Source: Prochilodus magdalenae
Lineage: Eukaryota; Chordata; Actinopteri; Characiformes; Prochilodontidae
Direction: 5' to 3'
Assembly: GCA_024036415.1 (NCBI GenBank)
Contig: JAMWET010003062.1
Coordinates: forward strand, 869,501 to 933,500
DNA: 64,000 nucleotides
Under the pieces are notes generated by a model. That model worked only from the letters and a program-made list of their open reading frames with translations. It did no database searches and had not been told where the DNA came from. The position numbers and the translations under genes were made by a program. Below, piece after piece: positions 27,668-41,190 of the stretch; positions within the stretch are counted from its first letter, which is position 1, and the number at the start of each line of letters is the position of its first letter.

Positions 27668-28099
27668 GTTGTGTATGTACATTATACCTTCTGACCTCTC
27701 AGCTTTTTTCTCGGGCCATGGTAACATCAAAGGAAAAGATCAGGCACACACACCGAACGTGTCTGCTGGCTGTTTTCTGTCACTTTTATTTTTCATGATG
27801 TCAGAGGTGAAGCAGGGTTAATACGCAGTTTCATTATTTCATTTTTGGCTTCTAAACCTAATGCGAGTGAATTATTAGATCTGTCAAACAGGGGGAAGCT
27901 AGAACAGCTAGAATGAGGTTAAACTTAAAGTGAATCTGTACATCAGTTCCACATGATTACTGTCAAAGGTAGACTGAAAAATAAAACTGTGTTTAATTAA
28001 GGTGGCTCCATAAAGCCTGCCTACTGTCCTTACTTACTGTTTATTATTCTACATCAGATTCATGATGTGTTCCTAAATCTTTGTGCCTGTGTGTGTGTT

Positions 28100-28144
<45 letters not shown>

Positions 28145-31090
28145 ATGCTTGTGTGTGTGTGTGTGTGTGTGTGCGTGTGCGTGTGTGTGTGTGGAGATTC
28201 TATTCTTAATTAACATGAAAACTGTGTAAGTGGGTTTTAAGAAGATTGTTCTTATGAATGGATGGTGAATGAAGCCCATTACTCCTAATGGAAATGTATA
28301 TATATATTACATATATATACATATTATATATATATATATATAGTTTAACAGAAGTTCAAAAGAAAGTTTTTGTGTAAATATATATATATATATATATTTA
28401 CTTGCATACTAAAACTATATTTATATATATACACATGTAATAACCACCTGGGATAACATAATCAATATTTTGGTTGCATTTGGTTTTCTCACGCAGAGGT
28501 CCATTTTTTTAAACGACTGTTTTCCATCCTTTCTTTACCCCTTTTTTTATTTTAACAGGTTAATTTTATTACTGTATCCTGAAGATTGTTATATGTAAAT
28601 CAAACCTCTGAACAGTTTCATATTTTCATGTAGGCAGGCCATAACAGTTATTCATTTAGCCTGGCCTTGCTATAGGCTACACGTAAGTCTAATGATTAGA
28701 AAGCTAGCCAGACAGCAAAGTGTAAGGTAACATAATCATTCAGGGCTACTACGTCAAAGAACCTTTTTTTGTTTCCATTTGCAGTAAGTTATATTAGGAG
28801 CTATGGGTCTATTCTGGGACCTCCCTGCTATTCCATGTGCATACATGGAAACCCTGGCAGGGGGAGCAGCAGAAAGACCCCCCACAGTGCAGAGAACAGA
28901 GCAGGCATCAATGACAAAGCAAGACACTGATTAAAGCATGAAGGTGAAAGTGGGGTTGAGATGGGTCACAAAGTGACTGCAGGGGAAGCAGCGTGAGTGG
29001 GCAGGCTAAAGCAGCCTGAATAAGTGACCTGACAAATTTAGCCAATTCAATGCTTAGCAGGCAATCCACTGAGCAGCTATTGGCCTGAGTTTGATCTAGT
29101 GATCTACCTGAACTAATACTAGGCTCAATAAAAACTGACCAAGCTCTAGGATGAATGTATTTCATTTACTACGGGATTCAGAATCTAGACTATAAAACAC
29201 AGCAGCAATTAGTTATAATAACAAACTGTTATGGCTCGCCAATCCAGCAAAATAGGCTTCCTCATCAGCAAGCTCACAGAGTAGCACTGCTGAAAAGACT
29301 CACATGTTGGACCAGCAAAGAAAACTTTCACAATAAACATTGCATATTAAGTGAGGTGTCATCAGGCTCTTATTACTCTTACGACCCACTGGTAATTGCT
29401 TTACTGATAATGGCTCTCTCACTTTCCATAACTGGGGTGGCCAGAAGGGTGGCCATGCTTTAAGCTAGGGTGGCACTGGCACCCCTTGGCTATGTGCCTG
29501 CTGGCAAAGTTAGAAAGGTTATGCACAGACTTTGGCAAGGACAGGGGCTGTGCTGTTTCAAAAGGGCTTTTTGAGGGGAGCACTTATGAAAGGGGATAAC
29601 AGGATTCATATCAGGATTACCATTGCAGAGAAAGATCATTATATAGTGATATTATGTATCCAGATTTGATTTCACTTCTAAAAGCATAAAGTGTTTTCAG
29701 GTCCATTGTGTTGTTACATATCAAATTACAAAGGGAACTGGTGAATTTGTTCAAGTGTAACTGCTGTTTGTTGGCTTCTCTTCATCAGCTTCTTCTTCTT
29801 CTACATTTTTGGTTTCAACTTCAATGGTGTGACAGTTACATTCTGCCGCACGGACACTATTCATTTTGAGAGACACCACCACATTTTGTGTTACGCCTCA
29901 TTGTGTTGCATCGTGTTGTTTTAAAATACCTTGTGCTACGACACATTGTGTTACAACATGCTGGGCTATGTTACATTGTGTTACAATAAGACGTGCTATT
30001 TTACATTACATTGTGTTACATTGCGTAGTGTTACATTGCGTAGTGTTACATTGCAAAGTGTTACATTATGTTGGTCATTTTCCTACCACAGGCTTATTTG
30101 GGTGGTAAAACATTCTCAACCCAACAGTGATACTGACATGGTGTGTGGAAATACTACAGCTGTTGCATGGTCAAAAACTGAAGAGCTGGAAGACTGAATT
30201 TAGGCAATGCTATCATAATAGTCAAAAACAGCTTGCTAGCTCATGTAAATACTCTGTAACCTCCTCACCGCACACACACACACATACACTGAGGATAGGA
30301 CTAGTCATGCTTGCTCAGTCATTTACACACAAAAGGTTTAGATAATTATCAGCCCCCCTGTGGACTCAACTTTGGAAGTAAAAGACTGAGCACTTGTTTA
30401 TTCCTACTCCGTGCATTTTTACCTAAATAAATACAGGATTGGGGTCTTGACACAGCAAGGCCATGAGTGGGGTGAGCAGAGGTGGCCCAGGGGAACTAAT
30501 TAGGGTCAGGTACACGATAGGCACAAATAACCACACAGAGAACCTGCTCTGCTATAATTGGGGCCAATAACTCAGAGATCCAATAAAAATACACAGAAAA
30601 ACACAAGGCTGTGCAGTAATTAAAGCTCATAAACTCATACGCAGCCACAAATACACACATGCACACACGTAGTAACCCCCTGCCAAGAGCCTGTAAGCAT
30701 GACTGGAGACTCAGAATTCTCTCTGTGATGGTTGGCAATATTTAGCCAGACAGTGTTGGTACAGCGCAAACTCGTCTAGTTCCAAAGCTGCTTAACTGAC
30801 TTTTGGTCTGATGTCACTGCTAGTTGTGCTTTTTGTTGTTCCTTATAGTTAATATTTTATGCCTTCAGTTGTTGACATAAGCCTTTATATATGTCTATGC
30901 GTCATATAGGGTAATTATGTATGCAGTAGAAGTGCTTCATGAAAGTCTTTAAAAGGGCTTTAACATAGAGTTGCCTTTCCACATTGTACATAATACTAAC
31001 TTATACTATACTGGGTTTAGCCTCATCTTTTTTATGTACTAACGGCTGTAAAATATTTGGTAACAACTAAAACAACTATTATAGTAAATA
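26701..31090. other. Intergenic, simple repeats, no gene seen
   Basis: (TG)n lies at 27619-27663 and, interrupted, at 28085-28193. (TA)n-rich sequence is at 28300-28430. A tandem array of a ~15-bp unit (gtgttacattgcgta) lies at about 29930-30070, decaying upstream to 29885. Open frames at 27.35-27.56 kb and 29.15-29.46 kb have no recognisable domain. Confidence 0.55.
29885..30072. repeat. Tandem repeat of a ~15-bp unit
   Basis: Units of the form gtgttacattgcgta are clearest at 30013-30070 (three near-identical copies) and degrade toward 29885 (ttgtgttacaac, ttgtgttacaat). Confidence 0.75.
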
Positions 31091-31091
31091 T

Positions 31092-31346
31092 ATATCGTCG
31101 CTGTCCAATGAAAAACATGTATCTCCATTTTTGTTGATTTTTACTTTAATGTCTCATTTGATCACATGATATGATGTTTACACTGTGTAGAAATTTCATG
31201 AGGAATGGACCAACAGTAATGGCCCAAAATGACTTTGAAAGACGTCTGGTTCCATTGACTTTTATTCAAATTAAATGAGGTTTTTGGCCTCTCCTGTAAA
31301 GTTGCCATTTTGGAGATGCCTGTTTTTCTGTGGACAGCGACGATAT
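31092..31346. mobile_element. Short inverted-repeat (MITE-like) element, copy 1
   Basis: The left end ATATCGTCGCTGTCCA (31092-31107) is matched by the right end TGGACAGCGACGATAT (31331-31346), exact over 16 bp. Similarity continues inward through gaaaaaca...atctcca. Total about 255 bp, no coding capacity. A second copy in the same orientation is at 32112-32328. Confidence 0.8.
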
Positions 31347-31377
31347 GTAAGTGTTTAAGTGTTATACATGTAATATA

Positions 31378-32080
31378 CACTGACCAGACACTTTATTAGG
31401 GCCTATGGTATTTGCACACTCTGTCCCCTTTTCCCCTTTTACCATATGAGTGCACTTTCTATAAACCCCTCAACCTGCACTTTAAAGGATTCTCAGCACT
31501 GCAGTGACACTGACATGGTGGTGGTGTATTAGTGTGTTGTCCTGGTGTGAGTGTATCAGACACAGCAGTGCTGCAGGAGTGTTTACACACCTCAGTGTCA
31601 CTGCTGTACTGAGAATAGACCACCAACCAAAACTATCCAGTCTACAGCGTCCTGAGGGTAGCATCCTGTGACCACTACTAAAGGACTAGAAGATGATTAA
31701 CACAAACTATGCAGCGACAGATGAGCTATTGTCCCTGACTCTATCGTCTCTGACAAGGTGGACCAGCAACCTGGGAGTGTCTAATAGAGTGGTCAGTGAG
31801 TGGACACAGTGTTTATAAACTCCAGCAGCACTGCCGTGTCTGATCCACTCACATCAGCACAACACACACTAAGACCCACCACCACATCAGTGTCACTGCA
31901 GTGCTGATCCACCATCCACACAATACCTGTGGCGGGTCCTGACCTTTGATAAACGGGGTATAGGTGGGATAACAAAGCATGCAGAGAATCAGATGGACTG
32001 CAGTCTGTACTATGAAGAACTGCATCTCTATGAAAGGTAGAGTTAAATTCACAATGAGTGTAGATGCATGGAGGTGTACC
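31378..32080. mobile_element. Dispersed element with ~97-bp inverted repeats
   Basis: The arm from 31494 (cagcactgcagtgacactga...) to about 31590 is the reverse complement, at about 85% by eye, of 31805-31906 (...tgtcactgcagtgctg). The outermost 31 bp differ at only two bases. Flanking sequence to 31378 and 32080 has wording that I associate with the same repeat in characin and catfish genomes. No transposase is encoded. Boundaries outside the arms are approximate. Confidence 0.65.
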
Positions 32081-32111
32081 TCCTGACTGGTGTATATGTA
32101 GTTATACAGTA

Positions 32112-32328
32112 TAAAGTCGTTGTCCAATAAAAAAAAAAAATGTATCTCCATTTTTACTTTTACACATCATTTGAACACATCAGCTGCTGTTTACACTATG
32201 TGAAACTCTCACAATGATTGGACCAACAGAAATGGCTCAAAAGGGCTTGGAAAGACGTCTGGTTCCATTAACTTACATTTGGCCTCTCCTGTAAAGCTGC
32301 CATGTTTTTCTTTGGACAGTGACGATAT
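32112..32328. mobile_element. Short inverted-repeat (MITE-like) element, copy 2
   Basis: Left aaagtcgttgtccaat (32112) and right tttggacagtgacgatat (to 32328) correspond to the ends of copy 1, as does the internal agacgtctggttccatt. An A12 run and deletions distinguish it. Total about 217 bp. Confidence 0.75.
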
Positions 32329-34782
32329 GAAGAGTGCAGAACTGAAGTGAAGCCCACCTGCGGGTATATGGTTTGAAGGCTGATCAGTGAGTCCCCTCAG
32401 CATTAGTGCTGATCAGATTATTTCTGACAGAGAAACTTGCTCAACACTCCAGCAGTATCTGAATACATGTGCTTTTAAATAAGGCCTCGTAACCTGTGGA
32501 TCCAAACACATGTCCACGTTTCCTACGAGAGCTCTGCCTGCAGTCTGCCTTTCCCCTTTTTATGACTAATGTTTCTCTCCCTCTTCACTGGAAGCACAAC
32601 AACTCTCCCTCTCTCTCCCTTCCTCGCTTTCTTTTTCCTTTCTGTTTGTCTCCAATTCTCTCTCTCTCTCTCACCCCCTCTTATTCCATTGCTCACGCTC
32701 GCCTTTTCCCCTTTATCTCACCCCTCTATCTATCTGCCCCTCCTCTCTCTCCATATTATCTTTCTATTTCTGTTCGCCCCTTCTCTTTCCTAACTCTCTC
32801 TATCCATTTGTCTTTCTATGCTCTTTTTCTTATTCCCTCTCCCCAGTCTTTTAGTTCTCTCTTGATCAGTTTTTTTTCTTCTGTCTCACTCTCTCTCTTC
32901 CTTCTCTATCTCTTTTCTTCCTCTCCCCTTAACTGCAAGCTGTGAGTTTAGTTTGCAGGCATTCTGTTTTATGATCTCTGCTTTAATTGATTGCTCTCTG
33001 CAACTTTGCCCAAAATCGTTCCGCAAACATAAACAACCAATAAATCAGAACATGTGCTCACCTCTCCTCCCTCCAGACCAGCACCAAAACATTGCCGGGC
33101 CATGTGACCCCATGCACAACACCACACACACAAACACTCATCCGTGCAAAAAAACAGACACATACAAAAACACAAACTGTTCCTCCTCATCCCCTCTCTT
33201 TGCGCTCTGCTTGTCCTATTCAGCCTCTCACACATGCGCAGCGGCAGGAGAGCCATGTTGTTTTCATTAGTACCCTCTGCGGTTTATGACCCAAATGGCT
33301 CTGCTATGGTCAGGAATCTGATCCAAGCCCCAAACAGAAACCATAGCAACCATTTTTTGTGGGGATTTTTCTTCCTGCCCCTTGCCCTCGTATACATACG
33401 CATGACCACATGTGCGCACGCACACACACACACACACACACACACAGTGCTAATCACTCCTGTATGTGGACTCGTACACTGTGCTTGATTAAAATGGAAC
33501 ACACACACAAACCAAAAGCAAAGGAGAATATATAACCTTTGGGTCGTATATAACCGGGTACAGCACACACATACACACAGACCCAGCAGCCATCTGTTCT
33601 GCACTGATTGAATAATGAGCCCATGATTATGGAAATAAATTGTGTAGCACACAATCTAGGTTTACCTGGAGTCAGGCTTTTTTTTTTTTACAACAGCAGT
33701 TTATTCTCTATGTAGGCAGAGGCAAGGCCCGCTGCAGCTCTTCACCGCTATTTTCCACCATAAATAAAAATTACACTGATTTTGTTTGTAACTTCGGACT
33801 AATTCAGTCACTGAGATGTAAACAAATTCATTCAGTGTGGTTTGGTGTGAAATGCATCATTCTTGAGAAGCTTAGCAAGTAAAATGATTTACAATGGGGG
33901 GTGAGAGGAACCACACATCCAAAGCTTTTAATGCCTCTAAGTGCTATGCTATTACATGAAGTGGCTATGAATATGTTGCCTGGTACCTAATATCTTTCTT
34001 TACAATACTTTTGAGAAGGCAGGGAGCTTTCCCAGAACTTTGGTTAATGTTAGCTACGAGTCCTAATACAGTTTTAAAGAAGGAGGTTTAATCTAACGTC
34101 CAAAGAACTTTTTCATGACGTTGAAAAACGTTTCTCCACAAGTTTTTATTTACTCAAATGTCATGTCAGACAACCTGAGTTGTGTCTGAGTAATCTGAGA
34201 ACAACTCAAGGACAAGTTCAAGGACAAAGATTTCTTTCGGTGTCAAGCAGATGCCTGTTTAACCTGAAATTAGTCTGAAAGGTGAAATGGTACAGGCAAT
34301 AAGTCAAATTTTTTATATAGCTGGAATTTAATAGCACTAACTATACTTAATGCACATATAAAAGTATGTGGTAACCTGTGATAATGCTGATATAAAAATC
34401 ATGTCTATACAATTATTTTAATGCTTATTTTTAAAAACCTTATTTCTCATTGAATTAATCATGTTAGGACACAAAATGTTAAAGTATTTATTTATTGCTT
34501 ATATTTTAAACAGACCATTTCTTTTTTCAAAAAGAAATTTCTGCAGGTTTGCATCCAAAAAGCCTTTTTGCATGATTCCGTCAGCGGACACCAGCTCACC
34601 CACAACGCTGTAAGACCCAGACTATGATATTTCCATTTTTCCACCTGTGCTTGAAAGAACGTCTAGTACTCTTACTTGGTTAGCAGGCTAGTACGTGTAG
34701 TTCAGTTTTTTAAAGTAACTTCATTCAAGTTCACTGATGTTTAAAGTGTTCAATTAAAGTGCCCAAATTGCTATGTATGTAG

Positions 34783-34835
<53 letters not shown>

Positions 34836-36059
34836 CAATTTTTCTGGGATCGCTGTTTATTCATGGATTTGTCCTACATCTCGGTTAATTAGTTACGTTT
34901 CACATATATTCCACTAAAGCATTGCTGGTAGTCATCTGCAGCATAAGGATGTATTGTCTTCTGTTGTGTTTGAGATATTATGAAGAATAAGGAGTGCAGT
35001 TTATTGGTGCTGGGCTGTGTGCACTGGGAAGGCGCTTTGCTGGCGATGGGCTGTCCTGTGCTGGAACAGGCCGTTTGGCTGGGTTATTGCTCTCTTGTTT
35101 GATGTGTCTGTGTTTAATAGCCAAAGCCTTTTTGTCATTATTATGGAGTGTGTGCCATTTGCATTGTGGGCTGAGTGGAGCGTTTGGCAAGTGGAGTGGA
35201 GGAGTCTGCGCGTGTATGTGTGTGTGAGAGAGAGAGAGAGTTTTAATCTGTCATGGCTGTTTTCATTACTCAGGTTAGATGCAACCAGCCGCTGATTTAT
35301 TTTGGCACAGTAATGCATTCAAGACAGCAGCGGCTGAACCGAATGCCCCAGACCGCATGTGTGTGTGTACCTGGGATAGGATGAATGTGTAGAGGTGGGT
35401 GGGTATAGGTGATTGAAAGTGGTGGTGGCAGAGTGTGTGAGTTGAAGTGGGTGGGTAGGTGACTGATGATGGTGTATATACCAGATGGGAACCTTCATGC
35501 AGTCTCTGAAGGCCTAGTGATTTCTATTAAATATGATTTTTTTTTAAACAATTAGCATACAACATATAATAATTTGAGTTTTGGTGGGAAAAAAAAGAAG
35601 TTACATTTTGAATATTATCAAATCAGGTTTCTCTCCCTGTGGCCAGGACTTCAGGCGCTGAACAGAAGACCTAACATATCAGACTAAGCACTAACAGCAC
35701 TAACAATGACAATGAACTTCAATGACAAATAATTTGTTGATATCTGTCAGCTTTAAATAAAACATGAAATGTATTTAATAGTCTTAATATCTGGGTTTAA
35801 GGAACAATGGTCAAAAATGTTCAAATGTCAGTTTGATTTGACATTTATACCCCGAACTAAAGACCTACCACTGCTGCGTATAGTACTGTGCCAGTGTCTT
35901 GGGCAAAAACAGCTATTTATGTTAATGAGAAATATTTATTTGCTTAGAAATAAGTAAATAAATATAAATATAAACAACATTAATGCAATAAGTAGGGAAT
36001 TTGTGTATGTTAATTTGTTCATTTAACCATTCCAAAGCCTCTCCTTAAGTGCAGTGATA
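32329..36059. other. Intergenic, simple repeats, no gene seen
   Basis: CT-rich sequence at 32590-32930, (CA)n at 33417-33446, (TATC)n at 34783-34835, and G/T-rich low complexity at 35380-35480. A dispersed-repeat relative of the 19.1-kb segment lies at 34018-34130. The stretch 34990-35330 is non-repetitive and less AT-rich but has no supported frame. Confidence 0.55.
34783..34835. repeat. (TATC)n microsatellite
   Basis: A pure tetranucleotide run of about 13 units. Confidence 0.97.
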
Positions 36060-36310
36060 TTTGGAATCGATCAACATTCATTTGTATAGTGCTCTTAACA
36101 CCTAATGTTGTCTCAAAGCTGCCTCTGGAAGGATTAAAATAATAAAGGAAAAGGACAAACAGAGTCCATATATAGACAGGGGATACGATGTCCGGGTCCA
36201 ATCCGGGTGCAAGGCAGAGGCAACCATAGAAAAACCCCATATGGAATAACAGAAAGAAACCTCGAGAGGAACCCAGGCTCAGGGGAGGAACCCAACCTGT
36301 TCTGATGAGG
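36060..36310 (+). mobile_element. Dispersed fish repeat remnant
   Basis: Text such as catttgtatagtgctcttaa, ttgtctcaaagctgcctctg, gaaagaaacctcgagaggaa and cccaggctcaggggaggaa is the wording of a very common interspersed repeat that I associate with characin and catfish genomes. No coding content; class uncertain. Confidence 0.5.
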
Positions 36311-39300
36311 AGAGAATGACATAGCTAATGAGATTTTATGACAAGAATAAAATACAACAAAGAAGTTCAGTGCTTAAACATCTTTCAGAAGTATTCAGAA
36401 CAATCCAGGAGGAAGTCATTTAAAGTCAGAGCCATCTTATAGGTTCTCTGTCAAACTGAAAGATTTTATGATCAGTGTCAGATGCTGGTGGCTCCACTGT
36501 GGTAAATCTGGTTATGCAGGCTGACGAGCAGAAGAGCATCATCAGGTCTATACACCTTGTTTACCCTTGTTTTGGCTAATCAATATTTCAATTACGATAT
36601 TACATTTAAATTAAATCAGGTGTTCTTTTGAAGCGTGATGGCTGGGGTCATCCAAGAGAGACTGGGAACCAAACCTGTCTTCATCAAACCAGCTCACAAG
36701 ATAACACATACTTTTTACATTTTGTAACATGAGCTGTGCGTTCAACCCCAATGTGCAGATGAATCTGAAGCTTGCCAGTAAGTTTAGTCAATTCCTACAT
36801 TCAGTCAAGTGAAATATGTACTATTGTCATCATCATTAGTATAATAATATAGAGCATGCTTTCATGATTCTGTACATTTACTGTAATGTTAGATTTTGAA
36901 AGAAAACACATGGACATATTGTGTAGACAAATGGATTTAAACTATTTCCTTAGGTGCCTTGCACAATACTGCATATGTAGGAGTGTGTCTCTGTGTATCC
37001 CAGTAGGGAACATCATCACTTCACTTCGAAATTTATCCAGGGTCTAACAGTTACTCATGCTCAATCCTTCTGTGTCTTCTCTGTTTCTGTGGCTGTAGCT
37101 TTATGGCTGTATGAAGCTCTATTGTGCCCGGACCAGTCAGTTGTCCCAGTGGAGTCTGAAACATTACTCTATGTGATCCATCTCTCTCTTCTCAGCTTTT
37201 AACTCAGATCCCTGTCATGATTTTGGCTGAGTTTATGGGCTTTTAAGGGTGAGCTGTGGGGAGCTGTGTGTATGTGTGTGTTTGTTTTCATACATCTTCA
37301 GGACTAAATTTACTGGCATTACAGAAAAACTAGAGAGAAACAGAAGTAAGTAATGTCAGGATGAAGAAAAAGACCCTGATATGGTAAAGCACTTTCCTAC
37401 AAAAGCTACATGTTTATAATTTTCTTGACGAATGGACTGACTGAAACAATTAAAAGTTAAGAAGTTTTTTTATCTTTTATTGTAAAGTTATCATTTTAGA
37501 CTTTAACAATATGATATATAGCACATTACCACACCTCCTACCCTACTATAAAAACTAACCTGCGTGTGTATATGGGTACCTTGGCTGCTGAGAGGGCATG
37601 CAAGTTGCTATATGATTCTGGAGGGGGATTTGAGTTTGGGATCAGGAACCCAGATCCTGCTTTAAAGGGCTCCTTGTCTAGAAGGTCATGTTCTCTGAGG
37701 ATAAACCTGACAATCCAGAAACTGGTGCTTTTCCTTTAAAGTTACTCCCAGACAAACTGCTTTAGAATCGTTCTAGACACCTGGACAGGGAAGGAAAGCC
37801 AGGAAAAGTTTTTTTCCCGGTGTGAAATATAGGCCAATTAGCATGTGGAAGGTAGAGTAGAAGAAAAGGAGAAATGCTGAGAGAGGGGGGTATGTTGTGT
37901 CTGGTTAATGCCATGTTTGTGTCAACTGGAATGATTATAAATATATATAAGCCCCAGTGAGAAGTTGGTTAATCAGTGCTGCAGGCTAGTTCTGAGTTGC
38001 ATGCTAAGCATACTTATTGCCTGTTGCTACATTCCAGTAGGTGAGCCCTTTTAGCGCTCTTGTTATTTGAAGGGCCTTTTTGTTTCTGAAGGGTTCCAAA
38101 TTGCAATTTTAAAGATGTGTGGGAGATAAAAGAGCTTCTTATGTGGCATATTTGTGGTTTTCAAATTGTACATCATTTTCAAGGGGGGTGGTGAATTCCA
38201 ATGACCAACAAAAAGCTTTTACTTAAAACCATGGTTGCTTTGCAGCAATTATAAGTATGTGGTTTTGTGTGAGCAACCCTTGAAGAACTTTTGTCTGTGC
38301 TGTGCAAAAATACAATCAACATAAGGCAATGTGGATGATCATTTTACATGTGAAATGCAAAATAGACTGTCTGATAGACAATATTCATAAAGCAAGAAGC
38401 AAAAACAGTGCTCTGTTAACTTGCGCCATACTGGGCACTCAAATCAAAATCAGGAGAGAATGTGCATGTGTAGGAAAATAAGGACTTCAGGGTTTATTGA
38501 TGTTAATACCTCACTATTCCTAACTAGTAAAACAGAGCAAATATACAGCATATATGGATTTATATATGGCATGTATGGATGGTACTGCAAATCTTGACTT
38601 TTTATCTCCGCTTTGTTAGCTAGCATGTTAACCTGGGTAGAGGAAGTGGCTGGGATTGTGTAGGTTTTTGTTTTATTTTTTGATTTTTGCATGTTTTTGC
38701 AGATTTTACGAATTATGCTTCAACTGGCCACCAGAAATACATCTGAGAATTGTGTACAGAATCTTTAGCTTGCTAAACATGAATAAGTGAGTGAGTGAGT
38801 GGATGAGTGAGTCAGGCCCATGAGGTGCTTTGCATGTAAAACAATCAGTAATAGATATCCGATGCATGTTTACCCAAAAGGGGTGGAAGGGAGTACTGTA
38901 AACAAGGGGGTGGTGTTTATTTGAGTCCCTCCTCAAACCAAGCTCTATTCATATTAAAATTAAAATGTTACGCGTTTCTTTATACTAATTTTTTTAAATT
39001 CTCAAGAATTAGGTATGGGTTACTATCTTGGAGGTGCTTGTAATAGCCAAGCTCACCCAACTCAAAACCCCAGTGAGCTAAGTTTGTGGTGCACCTCCAG
39101 GCGACATGTTAGCTGGAACAGCCGCTTATGAAGCTAGCTATACCTTGCATAAACAGGAGAACAAAAACAGCATTCTGCTGCAGACTAAAAGGAACAAGGC
39201 TCAGTGTCCTCTGGCTCAGAAATGGATTTTGGTGACTCAAACATGTATAACTGTACAACTCCAATACAGCTGTTAGACGGAGTATCCTTTTTTGTTTTTG

Positions 39301-40000
39301 TAGCGGTATCTGACACACCTTTTCCACAAATGAACATGGGACCTCTGGCATTTTACAGCAGAAACCTAACTTTGTATACTAATTTTATAACTTTATACAA
39401 TGTTATATAACTTTACATACTAATTCAAATTTGTTTGTGTGGAAAAAACTTGATTTTTCTGTGGTGTGAAAAACGTACTTACATATTTATTACTGCAGTA
39501 CGTAGACATCACACACATATTCACATGTATGTTGTATGAGTTCTTGGGCTCTGTTGTAGTGTAAATCAGCCTGTGCTGATATGAGTTTCTTATTCTGTGC
39601 AGCTTAATGTGCAGTTTTTATGAATTTACTATTTTTTCTATATGTCTACTGTTCAATCACACATAATCCAAGCATCTCTTTTTATTGATGAAGCAAGCAG
39701 GGACATCGTTTTAGGATTTCTGTCTTTTTTCTCTCTCTCTCTCCCTTTTCTGTCCCCAGAACCGAAAGCCATAAATTGCACATGCAGGATGGAAAAACCA
39801 TATGGCTAATGAAATGAAATTCCTAGTGACAAGCAGATGTAGTGATTTGTTACAGTAATTTTAGTGGTATTGAAATTCATGGGCCTAAAGACCTGTGGCA
39901 TATGGGGAGCACTTATAACCCACATTTTATAACAAAGACTTGCCAGCTTTCCCAGGCTTTTTATCAGTGTGATTGGGTCTGTCTTTTGGTCTGGCCAAAT
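36311..40000. other. Intergenic, no gene seen
   Basis: Short (GTGA)n at about 38787-38815. AT-rich stretches without repeats or domain-bearing frames otherwise. Confidence 0.5.
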
Positions 40001-40600
40001 AGCAGCCATGCTAAAAAGTTCCATTAACTCTTTGAAAGCATAAGCGCTGCTCTGTGATTACTGTCTAATTATACTTACTAAAACAGAGCAACTGTGCTGC
40101 CAGAACAATACTAAAATTATAAAAGGCACTGGGATTGACCACAAGTGGCAGACCCAATAGCTAAATAGCATAGCATCTGCAAGTATTAGCTAGGCTAATA
40201 TACATTATGATTGAAATTGAGATTGCAGTGCTGTATAGCAGCCATGCTAAAAAGTTTATTAACTCTTCTAAAATGTCACTGCTGCCTTGTGATTATTGTA
40301 TAATTATACTCCCTAAAACATGGGTTTACCAAAAAGTGAACTAGCAACTGTGCATAACCAGATGAATGGCTGACACCAAAGCTAATTATTCAATAAACCT
40401 GAATGGTAAGACGAGCTGTACAGCAGCCATGCTAGAAAGCTAACTCTATATAATGAAAATGACTGAAGGAACTGGGAATAATCACATAGACAGCTGAGAT
40501 TAGAGAACTAAAAATAAGACCCACTATAGTGACACATTTTCTAGCATTAGCTAAGCTAACTATTTATTAGGCATTTTAAGCGAGATTGAGGTATCAGACT
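40001..40600. repeat. Diverged local duplication, about three partial units
   Basis: agcagccatgctaaaaagtt recurs at 40001 and 40237, and as agcagccatgctagaaag at 40422. It is followed each time by similar text (attaactct; gtgattactgtctaattata versus gtgattattgtataattata). The segment attagctaggctaatat...gagattg near 40185-40225 recurs near 40545-40590. Confidence 0.7.
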
Positions 40601-40839
40601 CCCGCTCTCTGTTGTCCTTTGTTAGCTGGCAGTGCTAGCGGACAGAGTGCAGTATTCTGTGGGGAGTAAGAGCACTGTTGTTGACTGATACGTGATACCA
40701 GTTGACATCTGGCACCATGGTGTCCCCAGAGACGTGGAGGAACACACATTTTGCACGTATGGGATATGGGCACACACTCTTTCTTTGTCCTTTTCTGTCT
40801 ATCTCACAATGTCTGTTGCTCCCACACACTACATGCATA

Positions 40840-41190
40840 TACAGTACCAGGCAAAAGTCAGAGAGCCTTCATATTACTTGGAAAAAAGTGTGGCACTATT
40901 TTTCCACTGAAAGTAATACAGCATTTTTTTTTCTTTTCATGTAATGCTGCCAGTTTGGAGATGCAATATTTTGTTCAGACAACAGCGGTATGTTTAATTT
41001 TAGCCACAATGTATATTATGTAAAAGTTATTATTCAGATTATTATTTTCAGAATCAGGAGACAAGCAGAAAACATATTGTTGCGGCCCAAAGAAAAACAT
41101 CTTAATCTGTATCGATTTTCATTTTTATGACTCATTTGAACACAGCAACTGTGTGGACATTTATTAAATGAATGGACTAACAGAAATGGC
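40840..41190. mobile_element. Fragments related to the 31-kb inverted-repeat element and to Tc1 ends
   Basis: cagtaccaggcaaaagtcag (40842) looks like a Tc1-type end. ctgccagtttggagatgc...ttcagacaacagcggtatg (40947-40992) resembles the right end of the 31.1-kb element. gcggcccaaagaaaaacatc through actaacagaaatggccc (41083-41192) resembles its left part. All are degraded. Confidence 0.4.

Noticed and set aside
29866..30108. Cys/His-rich small open frames, zinc-finger-like at first sight
   Set aside because: Produced by a 15-bp tandem repeat; spacing does not match any zinc-finger pattern.
31482..32151. Small minus-strand frames of 60-100 codons
   Set aside because: They fall on the arms of an inverted-repeat element and have no similarity to a transposase.
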